From the IMG/VR virus record IMGVR_UViG_3300044825_000326, positions 1 through 34,811 of that record: DNA of 34,811 bases; one strand, written 5' to 3'. The DNA comes from a virus. Position numbers and translations under genes: made by a program. A model generated the notes under the pieces. That model ran no database searches. It saw only the letters and a program-made list of their open reading frames with translations, and was not told where the DNA came from. Every line of letters starts with the position of its first letter. Within the stretch, counting starts at the first letter, position 1. Positions 25,224-30,084 of this stretch are shown here, piece after piece.

Positions 25224-25257
25224 AACCTGTTCAAATCTGGAAACCGAACAGGTTTCC
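25224..25257. promoter_or_regulatory. Two mutually exclusive hairpins (switch-like)
   Basis: AACCTGTTC (25224-25232) pairs perfectly with GAACAGGTT (25246-25254). GGAAACC (25239-25245) pairs perfectly with GGTTTCC (25251-25257). Both stems need GGTT at 25251-25254, so only one can form at a time. This is the layout of an attenuator or binding switch, but no gene start is close on either side. Confidence 0.55.
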
Positions 25258-25285
25258 TAGATATATTTATATATTCAGGGTATAA

Positions 25286-25305
25286 TGTCCTATTTTGTCC
25301 TATTT
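25286..25305. repeat. Two tandem TGTCCTATTT repeats
   Basis: Two perfect 10-bp copies, directly joined, one helical turn apart. They sit just upstream of the inverted repeat that flanks the CTGAG array. Could be a dimer binding site. Confidence 0.6.
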
Positions 25306-25510
25306 TATAGGGGGGCTGACTTATAACAGAAAATTTTGGATGGATACTATATACGCGTAGCCCTGAGCGTTAAACAATGCTGGGGTCAAACTGAGAAGTT
25401 CCTGAGAGTTTCCTGAGAATATCCTGAGTCTGAGAATTGTCTGAGTGTTATCTGAGTAATTCCTGTGACTACTGACTATCTGCCCGACTTGTTATAAATC
25501 GCCCCCTATA
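25306..25510. repeat. Inverted repeats flanking the CTGAG array
   Basis: TATAGGGGGGCTGACTTATAACA-type sequence at 25306-25328 and its near-complement TGTTATAAATCGCCCCCTATA at 25490-25510 face each other across the array. They match apart from small insertions. They bracket the iteron-like motifs as a unit about 205 bp long. Confidence 0.6.
25363..25467 (+). repeat. CTGAG iteron-like array at 11-bp spacing
   Basis: CTGAG occurs at 25363, 25391, 25402, 25413, 25424, 25430, 25441 and 25452; CTGGG at 25380 and CTGTG at 25463 extend the series. Most steps are exactly 11 bp, and the two larger ones are 17 (11 + 6). The motifs would lie near one face of the helix, as in iterons bound by replication initiators or in cooperative operators. 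The flanks vary, with a loose TTC before each core. Confidence 0.75.
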
Positions 25511-25640
25511 CCCTAAATAAAAGTATTTGCCCCTTATGTCCGATTAGTACAAGTGTTCGATAGGTTTCCGGTGAGTGTCCGATTTGCCCTATTGGTCTAT
25601 TGTGTCGGTTATGTCTAGACACGCCGTAATTGTTATATGC

Positions 25641-25669
25641 TTGACAAGTTGCGTGTGTCATGGTATAAT
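25641..25669 (+). promoter_or_regulatory. Consensus promoter P1
   Basis: TTGACA at 25641-25646 and a perfect TATAAT at 25664-25669 with a 17-bp spacer and an extended TGg. A GACACGCCG motif lies 23 bp upstream. It faces the early cassette but is far from the first gene, so it would make a long leader or a small RNA. Confidence 0.8.
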
Positions 25670-25685
25670 CTGCCCCCTGTAATCG

Positions 25686-25701
25686 TGTGACGTAAATCAC
25701 A
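25686..25701. promoter_or_regulatory. CRP/GlxR-type binding site
   Basis: TGTGA-CGTAAA-TCACA is an exact match to the TGTGA-N6-TCACA consensus of the CRP family (GlxR/Cmr in actinobacteria). Its centre lies about 64 bp upstream of the start predicted for promoter P2, near the usual class I activation distance. It also lies just downstream of P1, where it could block. Confidence 0.65.
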
Positions 25702-25722
25702 ATTTTTGAGCGTGGGGGAAAC

Positions 25723-25751
25723 TTGACACACTTAGGGTTATGGTGTAGTAT
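25723..25751 (+). promoter_or_regulatory. Promoter P2, downstream of the CRP/GlxR site
   Basis: TTGACA at 25723-25728 and TAGTAT at 25746-25751 with a 17-bp spacer. The spacer (CACACTTAGGG then GGTGT) resembles that of the promoter at 26691. Confidence 0.7.
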
Positions 25752-25809
25752 TCTTCCCGTCATCAAGTTATCCGACAAGGATAAACAAGACACGCCGATA
25801 TTGGCAGAC

Positions 25810-25837
25810 TTGACAAGTTCAGGAAATCTGGTAGAAT
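25810..25837 (+). promoter_or_regulatory. Promoter P3
   Basis: TTGACA at 25810-25815 and TAGAAT at 25832-25837, 16-bp spacer with extended TGg. Transcription would start near 25844, just before the possible structured RNA. Confidence 0.7.
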
Positions 25838-25855
25838 AGGCGCAACAAGTAAATA

Positions 25856-25962
25856 GGGGAAAGTTTAGGTTTAGGTTTCATGCCTAATGATTAGACACCT
25901 AGCAACAGCGGGTCGCCCGTGGGTATCACGTTAGAATTGACCGACACGCCGACACTTTCCCC
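25856..25962 (+). ncRNA. Possible structured RNA or leader
   Basis: GGGGAAAGT (25856-25864) pairs perfectly with ACTTTCCCC (25954-25962), closing a 107-base region. Inside are TTAGG/CCTAA (25871-25875 with 25883-25887) and CGGG/CCCG (25909-25912 with 25916-25919). Promoter P3 starts transcription about 12 bases upstream. No gene lies inside and no U-run follows. It could be a small regulatory RNA or a leader switch; the fold is drawn by eye. Confidence 0.4.
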
Positions 25963-25967
25963 CCTAC

Positions 25968-25996
25968 TTGACAAGCACGACAAGATAGTGTAAGAT
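25968..25996 (+). promoter_or_regulatory. Promoter P4 for the first early gene
   Basis: TTGACA at 25968-25973 and TAAGAT at 25991-25996, 17-bp spacer. Start near 26003 leaves a short leader with GAGAGAGGAG before the GTG at 26030. Confidence 0.75.
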
Positions 25997-26029
25997 ACGC
26001 ATTACAAGTTAGAGAGAGGAGATGGGCAA

Positions 26030-26359
26030 GTGACCCGTGTATATCATGGGTCGGGTAGTATCGTAATGACACCGCCTACAATACGGGCTAGTCGCCCGTG
26101 GGGTAAGCGCAACCTAAACTTAACGGGTGCTGTATGCTCACCGGTGACTATCACCGACAAGCATGGCAACACACGCACAGTAGCACCGCTTGTTCATGGG
26201 CAAGTAGTACGCCTACACAAGCGCACCTACAAGGTTGTTATGTCTGGCGAGCGTACGATTAAACCCGACTTGACAGAGGCACAAGAAAACGCTATACTAG
26301 CACAACTACGCGCTAACGCTCAACCGATAGCGCAAGGATTCAACATACACGATAAATAG
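26030..26359 (+). CDS. Early basic hypothetical protein (109 aa)
   Basis: The GTG at 26030 is chosen because AGGAG (26017-26021) is eight bases upstream. An ATG at 26022 only opens a three-codon frame that stops at TGA overlapping the GTG. The protein begins MTRVYHGSGS; residues 30-75 look like a small beta domain (TGAVCSPVTITDKHGNTRTVAPL, then GQVVRLHKRTYKVVMSG), and the C-terminus is a helix (TEAQENAILAQLRANAQ). No family recognised. A further promoter lies in its 3' end. Confidence 0.7.
   Translation: MTRVYHGSGSIVMTPPTIRASRPWGKRNLNLTGAVCSPVTITDKHGNTRTVAPLVHGQVVRLHKRTYKVVMSGERTIKPDLTEAQENAILAQLRANAQPIAQGFNIHDK
26270..26298 (+). promoter_or_regulatory. Promoter P5 inside an early gene
   Basis: TTGACA at 26270-26275 and TATACT at 26293-26298, 17-bp spacer, in the 3' part of the 109-residue gene. 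It would drive the next two small genes. The match could be coincidental inside coding sequence, but the same layout recurs at 27042 and 29191. Confidence 0.6.
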
Positions 26360-26367
26360 GGGGTATC

Positions 26368-26454
26368 ATGGCAACAGGATACAGGACACACTTTACAGGG
26401 GTTTGGGTGTGCTACACTTGTGGACACTTATGCGAGTGTGAAGGTGATGAATAA
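26368..26454 (+). CDS. 28-residue CxC/CxxC micro-protein
   Basis: ATG at 26368 follows AGGGGGT three bases upstream, an SD form used by other genes here. The frame ends in TAA overlapping the next ATG (TAATG). The product MATGYRTHFTGVWVCYTCGH ends LCECEGDE, so it has a CYTC pair and a CEC pair, enough for one zinc. Similar 25-35 residue Cys proteins are frequent and often missed in actinophages. Function unknown. Confidence 0.6.
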   Translation: MATGYRTHFTGVWVCYTCGHLCECEGDE

Positions 26455-26618
26455 TGGCTACACGACTAGATGAGATACTTGCCCACTATGAGCGACTAAA
26501 CCGCGCTCTAGATAGGCAGGAGAAGCGAGAAGTATTCGGGCAGAAGGTACGCCTAGCAAGGGCAGACTTGAAGCCAGCAAGCAAGCACACTAGACTTGTG
26601 GGTTTACAGGGTAATTAG
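26454..26618 (+). CDS. Small basic helical protein (54 aa)
   Basis: Starts at the ATG of a TAATG overlap with the micro-protein, ends at TAG 26616-26618. It encodes 54 residues: MATRLDEILAHYERLNRALD, then RQEKREVFGQKVRLARADLK and a short tail. The pattern suits a two-helix coiled coil, rich in Arg and Lys. Translation is probably coupled to the upstream gene. No family recognised. Confidence 0.6.
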   Translation: MATRLDEILAHYERLNRALDRQEKREVFGQKVRLARADLKPASKHTRLVGLQGN

Positions 26619-26624
26619 TAGGTA

Positions 26625-26670
26625 GTCGCGCACACCTAACGGGTGCGAGGGTTCAAGACCCTAGCGCGAC
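26625..26670 (+). ncRNA. tRNA-like mini-element: acceptor stem plus T arm, no anticodon arm
   Basis: GTCGCGC (26625-26631) pairs perfectly with GCGCGAC (26664-26670). Inside are a small hairpin CACC-TAACG-GGTG (26633-26645) and a classical T arm AGGG-TTCAAGA-CCCT (26648-26662), with the GGGTTCAAGACCC core of tRNA T loops. D arm and anticodon arm are absent, so it cannot be a normal tRNA. It could be a decayed tRNA gene, a tRNA-mimic, or the tRNA end of an attachment site; no integrase is seen. The 46-nt layout is a clean three-way junction. Confidence 0.5.
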
Positions 26671-26672
26671 AC

Positions 26673-26685
26673 GCGGAAATACCGC
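26673..26685 (+). other. Small GCGG/CCGC hairpin
   Basis: Four-base-pair stem with loop AAATA, three bases after the tRNA-like element and five before the next -35 box. May belong to the same RNA. Confidence 0.35.
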
Positions 26686-26690
26686 AACGC

Positions 26691-26720
26691 TTGACACACC
26701 TTAGGGGGGTGTGATATACT
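26691..26720 (+). promoter_or_regulatory. Promoter P6 with operator-like spacer palindrome
   Basis: TTGACA at 26691-26696 and TATACT at 26715-26720 with an 18-bp spacer and extended TGa. CACACC (26695-26700) and GGTGTG (26708-26713) form an inverted repeat across the spacer, where a bound repressor would block polymerase. The next coding start is so close that the mRNA may be leaderless. Confidence 0.65.
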
Positions 26721-26867
26721 ATGGATAACATGCTAGAGTTCAGCGTGAGTAATTGGGGGATAACCCTAAGCACCGCGCCCTTCTACTTTAATATGTCATG
26801 GGGGTTAATTCTCCTAGTGGCAGGGTTAATAGTAGCCCGCAAGATTATCAAGGTTAAACGCTCATGA
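26721..26867 (+). CDS. Small membrane protein (48 aa)
   Basis: The frame from ATG 26721 to TGA 26865-26867 encodes 48 residues with one membrane helix near residues 24-40 (WGLILLVAGLIVARK) and a basic cytoplasmic-type tail KIIKVKRS. If the overlapping promoter is used, the in-frame ATG at 26730 is the likelier start and the mRNA is nearly leaderless. AGGGGGG at 26703-26709 could serve the 26721 start on longer transcripts. The stop overlaps the next start (ATGA). Holin-like size, but only one helix; function unknown. Confidence 0.55.
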   Translation: MDNMLEFSVSNWGITLSTAPFYFNMSWGLILLVAGLIVARKIIKVKRS

Positions 26868-27064
26868 GTAATGGCGATTACCTAATAGTGCTAACTCCTG
26901 CTGAGTTAGACACTCTACGCACAAGCCTACGCAACGAGAGCGCACGGCTCAAGCAACAGGGTTTCACAGGGCTACAAGCCTATGTCGATAACCTACGCGA
27001 CAAGATTTCCAACATGATGATAGACCAAGCACAGGCACGACTTGACAATAAGGTCAAAGCGTGA
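26864..27064 (+). CDS. Small helical hypothetical protein (66 aa)
   Basis: Sixty-six residues, starting in the ATGA overlap with the membrane-protein stop, so translation is probably coupled. The whole chain looks helical: LTPAELDTLRTSLRNESARL, then GLQAYVDNLRDKISNMMIDQ and a basic end NKVKA. No cysteines, no membrane segment. Its last codons carry the next promoter. No family recognised. Confidence 0.65.
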   Translation: MSNGDYLIVLTPAELDTLRTSLRNESARLKQQGFTGLQAYVDNLRDKISNMMIDQAQARLDNKVKA

Positions 27065-27070
27065 TATAAT
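27042..27070 (+). promoter_or_regulatory. Promoter P7 for the amidoligase operon
   Basis: TTGACA at 27042-27047 and perfect TATAAT at 27065-27070, 17-bp spacer, extended TGa. It spans the stop of the upstream gene and lies 31 bases before the amidoligase start. Confidence 0.8.
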
Positions 27071-27081
27071 ACGGCTAACAA

Positions 27082-27100
27082 AATCACTTAGGGGGTGATT
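27082..27100. promoter_or_regulatory. Palindrome over the amidoligase ribosome site
   Basis: AATCAC and GTGATT form an inverted repeat on either side of TTAGGGG, which contains the AGGGGGTG ribosome site. In DNA it could be an operator just after the P7 start; in RNA a hairpin that hides the ribosome site. Confidence 0.5.
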
Positions 27101-28324
27101 ATGATAGACAATGAGGACACGACAGAGGACATGTTATCCTGTGCCCAATGCCACCATGAGGACATAGAGGACAACATGTTTCACACGCACTATGGTGACG
27201 TAGTGTGTGAGGATTGCTTAGCCTCATGCGAGCATTGTGATAACACAGGCGCAACTAATGACGATTGGTACACAGTATCCGGCGAGAGTTGGTGTGAAGC
27301 ATGCTACGAAAATGACAGTTTTTACTGTGACAGGTGTGATGAACACATCAACAGTAGGCGGTACAGTAGTGCCCGTGTAGGTGACTATACTTGGTGCGAA
27401 TATTGCTTAGAGCATAGCGCAAACTTTTGCGAGGACTGTGACGAGTATTATGACTCTGATGAGAATTGCTATACTTGTGACGGCGGTTTTACTAACGAGT
27501 TAGTACAAGACTATCGCTACAAGCCAGACCCAGAGTTTCACGGCATAGATAAGCACGGCTTGTTTATGGGGTTCGAGTTAGAGATGGAACTCAACAACAT
27601 CACCGGCTCTGAGTATGCTCAAGCGGTCGAGAGTACCCGCGTACTATCAGACACACGCACGGCATACCTTAAGCATGACGGCAGTATCAACGGGCGCGGC
27701 TTTGAGTTAGTCACTCACCCGCATACCTTGTACGCCTATGAGCATGCCAAAGATTTATGGGATACTATCGAGCAGTTGCGTGACAAGTATCGCGCTCGCT
27801 CATGGGATACCAATAGTTGTGGGCTACATGTCCATGTATCTCGCAACGCGTTCAAGTCTGGCGCACATGTCCATAGATTTATCCGCATGATTTATGAAAA
27901 TCCTAGAGAGATGTCTAAGTTAGGTGGTCGCAAGAATAATCGCTACGCCACCTTCAATGATGTCTACATACCTGATGACTATGGCATACCACGCTTTACT
28001 GTACGCCACAAGGTACACAGCAGACAGTTGATAGGTAGTGAGCGATATAGCGCGGTCAATACTAACAATGAACACACACTAGAGTTGCGCTTCTTTAGAG
28101 GCAACATGAAGCGAGAGGGTATTATGTCTGCCCTTGAGCTCACTCACGCTGCGGTCGAGTACACTCGCGACTTGAGCGTGTCTGACGTAAAGTTAGGCAT
28201 GCTTAGTTGGGAGTGGTTCGCCGACTGGGTAGCCAGCAACAACGGCTTATACCCTAACTTATATGTGCGTATGGCAAAAGTGCCTAGCACTAACCTTGAT
28301 AACCGACCACTACTCAACGCTTAG
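27101..28324 (+). CDS. Amidoligase (COOH-NH2 ligase) with eight N-terminal CxxC knuckles
   Basis: I use ATG 27101, just after AGGGGGTG, giving 407 residues. The first 130 hold eight CxxC pairs (C14/17, 36/39, 43/46, 65/68, 76/79, 99/102, 110/113, 123/126), like LIM or treble-clef fingers that bind about four zinc ions. The rest matches the amidoligase branch of the glutamate-cysteine ligase-like fold: GFELEME (157-163), KHDGSI, RGFELVTHP (199-207), CGLHVHVS (240-247) and ELRFFRGN (328-335). Family members use ATP to join a carboxyl to an amine. The GATase gene follows within ten bases. Family sure; substrate unknown. Confidence 0.88.
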   Translation: MIDNEDTTEDMLSCAQCHHEDIEDNMFHTHYGDVVCEDCLASCEHCDNTGATNDDWYTVSGESWCEACYENDSFYCDRCDEHINSRRYSSARVGDYTWCEYCLEHSANFCEDCDEYYDSDENCYTCDGGFTNELVQDYRYKPDPEFHGIDKHGLFMGFELEMELNNITGSEYAQAVESTRVLSDTRTAYLKHDGSINGRGFELVTHPHTLYAYEHAKDLWDTIEQLRDKYRARSWDTNSCGLHVHVSRNAFKSGAHVHRFIRMIYENPREMSKLGGRKNNRYATFNDVYIPDDYGIPRFTVRHKVHSRQLIGSERYSAVNTNNEHTLELRFFRGNMKREGIMSALELTHAAVEYTRDLSVSDVKLGMLSWEWFADWVASNNGLYPNLYVRMAKVPSTNLDNRPLLNA

Positions 28325-28334
28325 GGGGTGTTGT

Positions 28335-29246
28335 ATGTGTCTATTAGTTGTCTGTAAGCCTAACTCTATTCCAAAGAGTGATGAACTTACAGCCGGTGCG
28401 TGTGCCAACCCACACGGATACGGGTTCGCTATGGTAATTGACGGCAAGATTTTCCGTTATCGTACCATGTCTGCTCGTAAAGCCGTGTCCAAGTTTATCC
28501 ACATGCGCCAACAAAATCCTCACGGCTATGCTATCTGGCATGCCCGCTATGCTACGCATGGTGTAAAAAATGAGGCTAACTGTCACCCGTTCCAAGTGGG
28601 TGACGATACCGATACAGTACTAGCGCACAATGGTGTACTAGATACCTTTATCGACAAGCATGACAAGCGTAGCGATACGCGAGTCTTTGCCGAGGATACT
28701 TTACCTAGACTCGGCGGTGTCCTTGCTTTAGAGGACACCAATATCTACCGCATGATAGAAGCGTGGGCTACCGGTAATAAGATAGCGGTACTCACGACTA
28801 ATCCAAAAGCGCAGTACCAACTGTACCTAATCAACGAACATTTAGGTACATGGGACGAGCATGGTGTATGGTGGTCTAACAGTAGCCACAAGCGTACAAC
28901 GTACACATCTACATACAAGACAACCTATACACCCACCACTACCACCACCACCACATCACACCTAGACACGGACTACTATGCCGAGCAGACTTACTACAAT
29001 GAGTTGCTACTCGCCAATGATGACGAGGTAGTCATAGATATGTGCCCTAGTTGTGAAGCACTCATTGACGTAGACTTGTCAGCAGAAGTATGCCAATACT
29101 GCGACACGTGTATGTCTTGTCTTAGCACATGGCAAGACTGTATGTGCTACACGCCACACTCAGCCCGCTCATATGTCAAAGACAACGACTTTGACAACCA
29201 TTGGGTAAGAGTGTATAATAAAGATAAACAAGCAGTACCATTTTAA
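28335..29246 (+). CDS. Class II glutamine amidotransferase with C-terminal zinc ribbons
   Basis: Start ATG 28335 (AGGGGGTG four bases before) places Cys2 as the N-terminal nucleophile (MCLLVVCKPN), as Ntn glutaminases require; an earlier in-frame start would bury it. HARYATHG (69-76), HPF, AHNGVL (97-102) and SDTRVFAE complete the glutaminase core that frees ammonia from glutamine. Residues 187-208 are a Thr-rich linker. The C-terminus carries CPSC, CQYC, CMSC and CMC clusters (237-271), about two zinc sites. It follows the amidoligase in one operon, so ammonia for an amide, or breakdown of a glutamyl bond, is the likely joint job. Confidence 0.87.
   Translation: MCLLVVCKPNSIPKSDELTAGACANPHGYGFAMVIDGKIFRYRTMSARKAVSKFIHMRQQNPHGYAIWHARYATHGVKNEANCHPFQVGDDTDTVLAHNGVLDTFIDKHDKRSDTRVFAEDTLPRLGGVLALEDTNIYRMIEAWATGNKIAVLTTNPKAQYQLYLINEHLGTWDEHGVWWSNSSHKRTTYTSTYKTTYTPTTTTTTTSHLDTDYYAEQTYYNELLLANDDEVVIDMCPSCEALIDVDLSAEVCQYCDTCMSCLSTWQDCMCYTPHSARSYVKDNDFDNHWVRVYNKDKQAVPF
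29191..29219 (+). promoter_or_regulatory. Promoter P8 inside the GATase 3' end
   Basis: TTGACA at 29191-29196 and perfect TATAAT at 29214-29219, 17-bp spacer. It would start transcription about 50 bases before the next gene at 29276. Confidence 0.75.
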
Positions 29247-29275
29247 CCAACCAACTAGAGAGAGAATAACTACCC

Positions 29276-29563
29276 ATGAACAAAGAACTATTAGCCGATA
29301 GCCTAGCCTATGTATCAGCAAGCCTATCAAATGTAGCAGATAACCTATATGAACTAGCCAACCAAATAGAAGTAAATGGCACAGATGATTACCACCCACG
29401 TGGTACAATTCTTAAAGCAACGCCGGACCAGACCCGCTTCAAGCCTAAGTCCATGTGGGTATCACAAGGTGACGGCACATACAAGCACCTCAATGGTAAG
29501 AAGGGATTAGTAACCACACATGACAGACTCGACGGATACACAGAAGTCATCTTCTCAGCGTAA
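29276..29563 (+). CDS. Early hypothetical protein (95 aa)
   Basis: ATG 29276 follows a purine-rich AGAGAGAG stretch eleven bases upstream. The N-terminal 35 residues are helical (LLADSLAYVSASLSNVADNLYEL); the second half has SMWVSQGDGTYKHLNGKKGL, a beta-type segment. No cysteine, membrane helix or catalytic motif. It has its own promoter. No family recognised. Confidence 0.65.
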   Translation: MNKELLADSLAYVSASLSNVADNLYELANQIEVNGTDDYHPRGTILKATPDQTRFKPKSMWVSQGDGTYKHLNGKKGLVTTHDRLDGYTEVIFSA

Positions 29564-29762
29564 TCGTATCGCCGTAGCCGAGCCACTAGCGGGTATGCTG
29601 GTGGCAGGCTATGTCGTTATCGTATTCCCTGACGACACCGCTAAACGCTCTGTATTCTACGGCGCGTTCGATACCTTAGACTCAGCCCTAGACTGGGCAG
29701 ATGTACTATCAGGTATAGTAACTGTACACCCTATCTATAAACCTACTACGAACAGAGGATAA
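29520..29762 (+). CDS. Hypothetical protein (80 aa)
   Basis: Eighty residues from ATG 29520, which overlaps the upstream gene by 44 bases and has only a weak, distant purine stretch. A later start (ATG 29595) is possible and would leave 55 residues. The core AGMLVAGYVVIVFPDD and FYGAFDTLDSALDWADVLSG look like a small alpha/beta domain. It ends just before the WhiB ribosome site. The start is uncertain; the frame itself is well supported. Confidence 0.55.
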   Translation: MTDSTDTQKSSSQRNRIAVAEPLAGMLVAGYVVIVFPDDTAKRSVFYGAFDTLDSALDWADVLSGIVTVHPIYKPTTNRG

Positions 29763-29763
29763 G

Positions 29764-30084
29764 ATGAAGGGCGCATGCTCTAACCACCCGAACCCTGACC
29801 TATGGTTTCCTGAACAACCGCAAGGCAGACCTTCTAATGCTAAGCGCAAACTACTTGCGAGTAGAGTTATGCTGGCACTTAGTATCTGTGATGATTGCCC
29901 CGTCAAAGCAGAGTGCCTAGCCGAGGGTATGAAGCCCGAGAATATAGAGCATGGTATATGGGGTGGTATGCTAGCCGGTGAGAGAATACTTGCTGCTGGC
30001 ATAGACACTAATCGTACAATCCGAAGCGACGCTATCGTATTCGCAGAGGGAGTGAGAGCATGGCAAAGTATTTCAGTAGACTAA
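29764..30084 (+). CDS. WhiB-family transcriptional regulator
   Basis: One hundred and six residues with the full WhiB signature: Cys5, then Cys42, Cys45 and Cys51 (CDDCPVKAEC) for a 4Fe-4S cluster, and the GIWGGM turn (64-69) that contacts sigma factor. A basic C-terminal DNA-binding tail is short. WhiB proteins bind the main sigma factor region 4 in Actinobacteria; phage versions can act as dominant negatives on host division or septation genes. AGAGGA four bases before ATG gives a clear start. It overlaps the lysozyme-like gene by 25 bases. Strong marker of an actinobacterial host. Confidence 0.92.
   Translation: MKGACSNHPNPDLWFPEQPQGRPSNAKRKLLASRVMLALSICDDCPVKAECLAEGMKPENIEHGIWGGMLAGERILAAGIDTNRTIRSDAIVFAEGVRAWQSISVD

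Larger units (their letters stand above)
25618..25951 (+). repeat. Three GACACGCCG copies, each ahead of a promoter
   Basis: GACACGCCG lies at 25618-25626, 25789-25797 and 25943-25951. Each copy starts 21-25 bp before a TTGACA (25641, 25810, 25968). The third promoter in the group, P2, has the CRP-type site instead. A binding site for a phage or host regulator is likely; the protein is unknown. Confidence 0.6.
25004..26029. promoter_or_regulatory. Gene-free divergent control region
   Basis: About 1 kb separates the leftward late operon from the rightward early cassette. I see no credible gene in it; open frames are short and lack ribosome sites. In order it holds a GCCCGT/ACGGGC hairpin, a long AT-rich palindrome, two competing hairpins, tandem TGTCCTATTT copies, an 11-bp phased CTGAG array, four TTGACA promoters facing right, a CRP/GlxR-type site and a possible structured RNA. 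No matching leftward consensus promoter was found for the terminase operon. Confidence 0.85.

Noticed and set aside
25363-25467. CRISPR array as an explanation for the CTGAG repeats
   Set aside because: Repeat unit is 5 bp with 6-bp variable spacers, far too short for CRISPR, and no cas gene is present.
25760-25780. DnaA-box-like TTATCC near 25768
   Set aside because: Only part of the nonamer matches (an extra G breaks TTATCCACA) and it is a single copy.
25506-25793. 95-residue minus-strand frame in the control region
   Set aside because: It runs across two promoters and the CRP-type site, has no ribosome site and a disordered, Arg/His-rich composition.
26625-26670. Normal tRNA gene
   Set aside because: No D arm, anticodon stem or CCA; only 46 nt between the acceptor strands.
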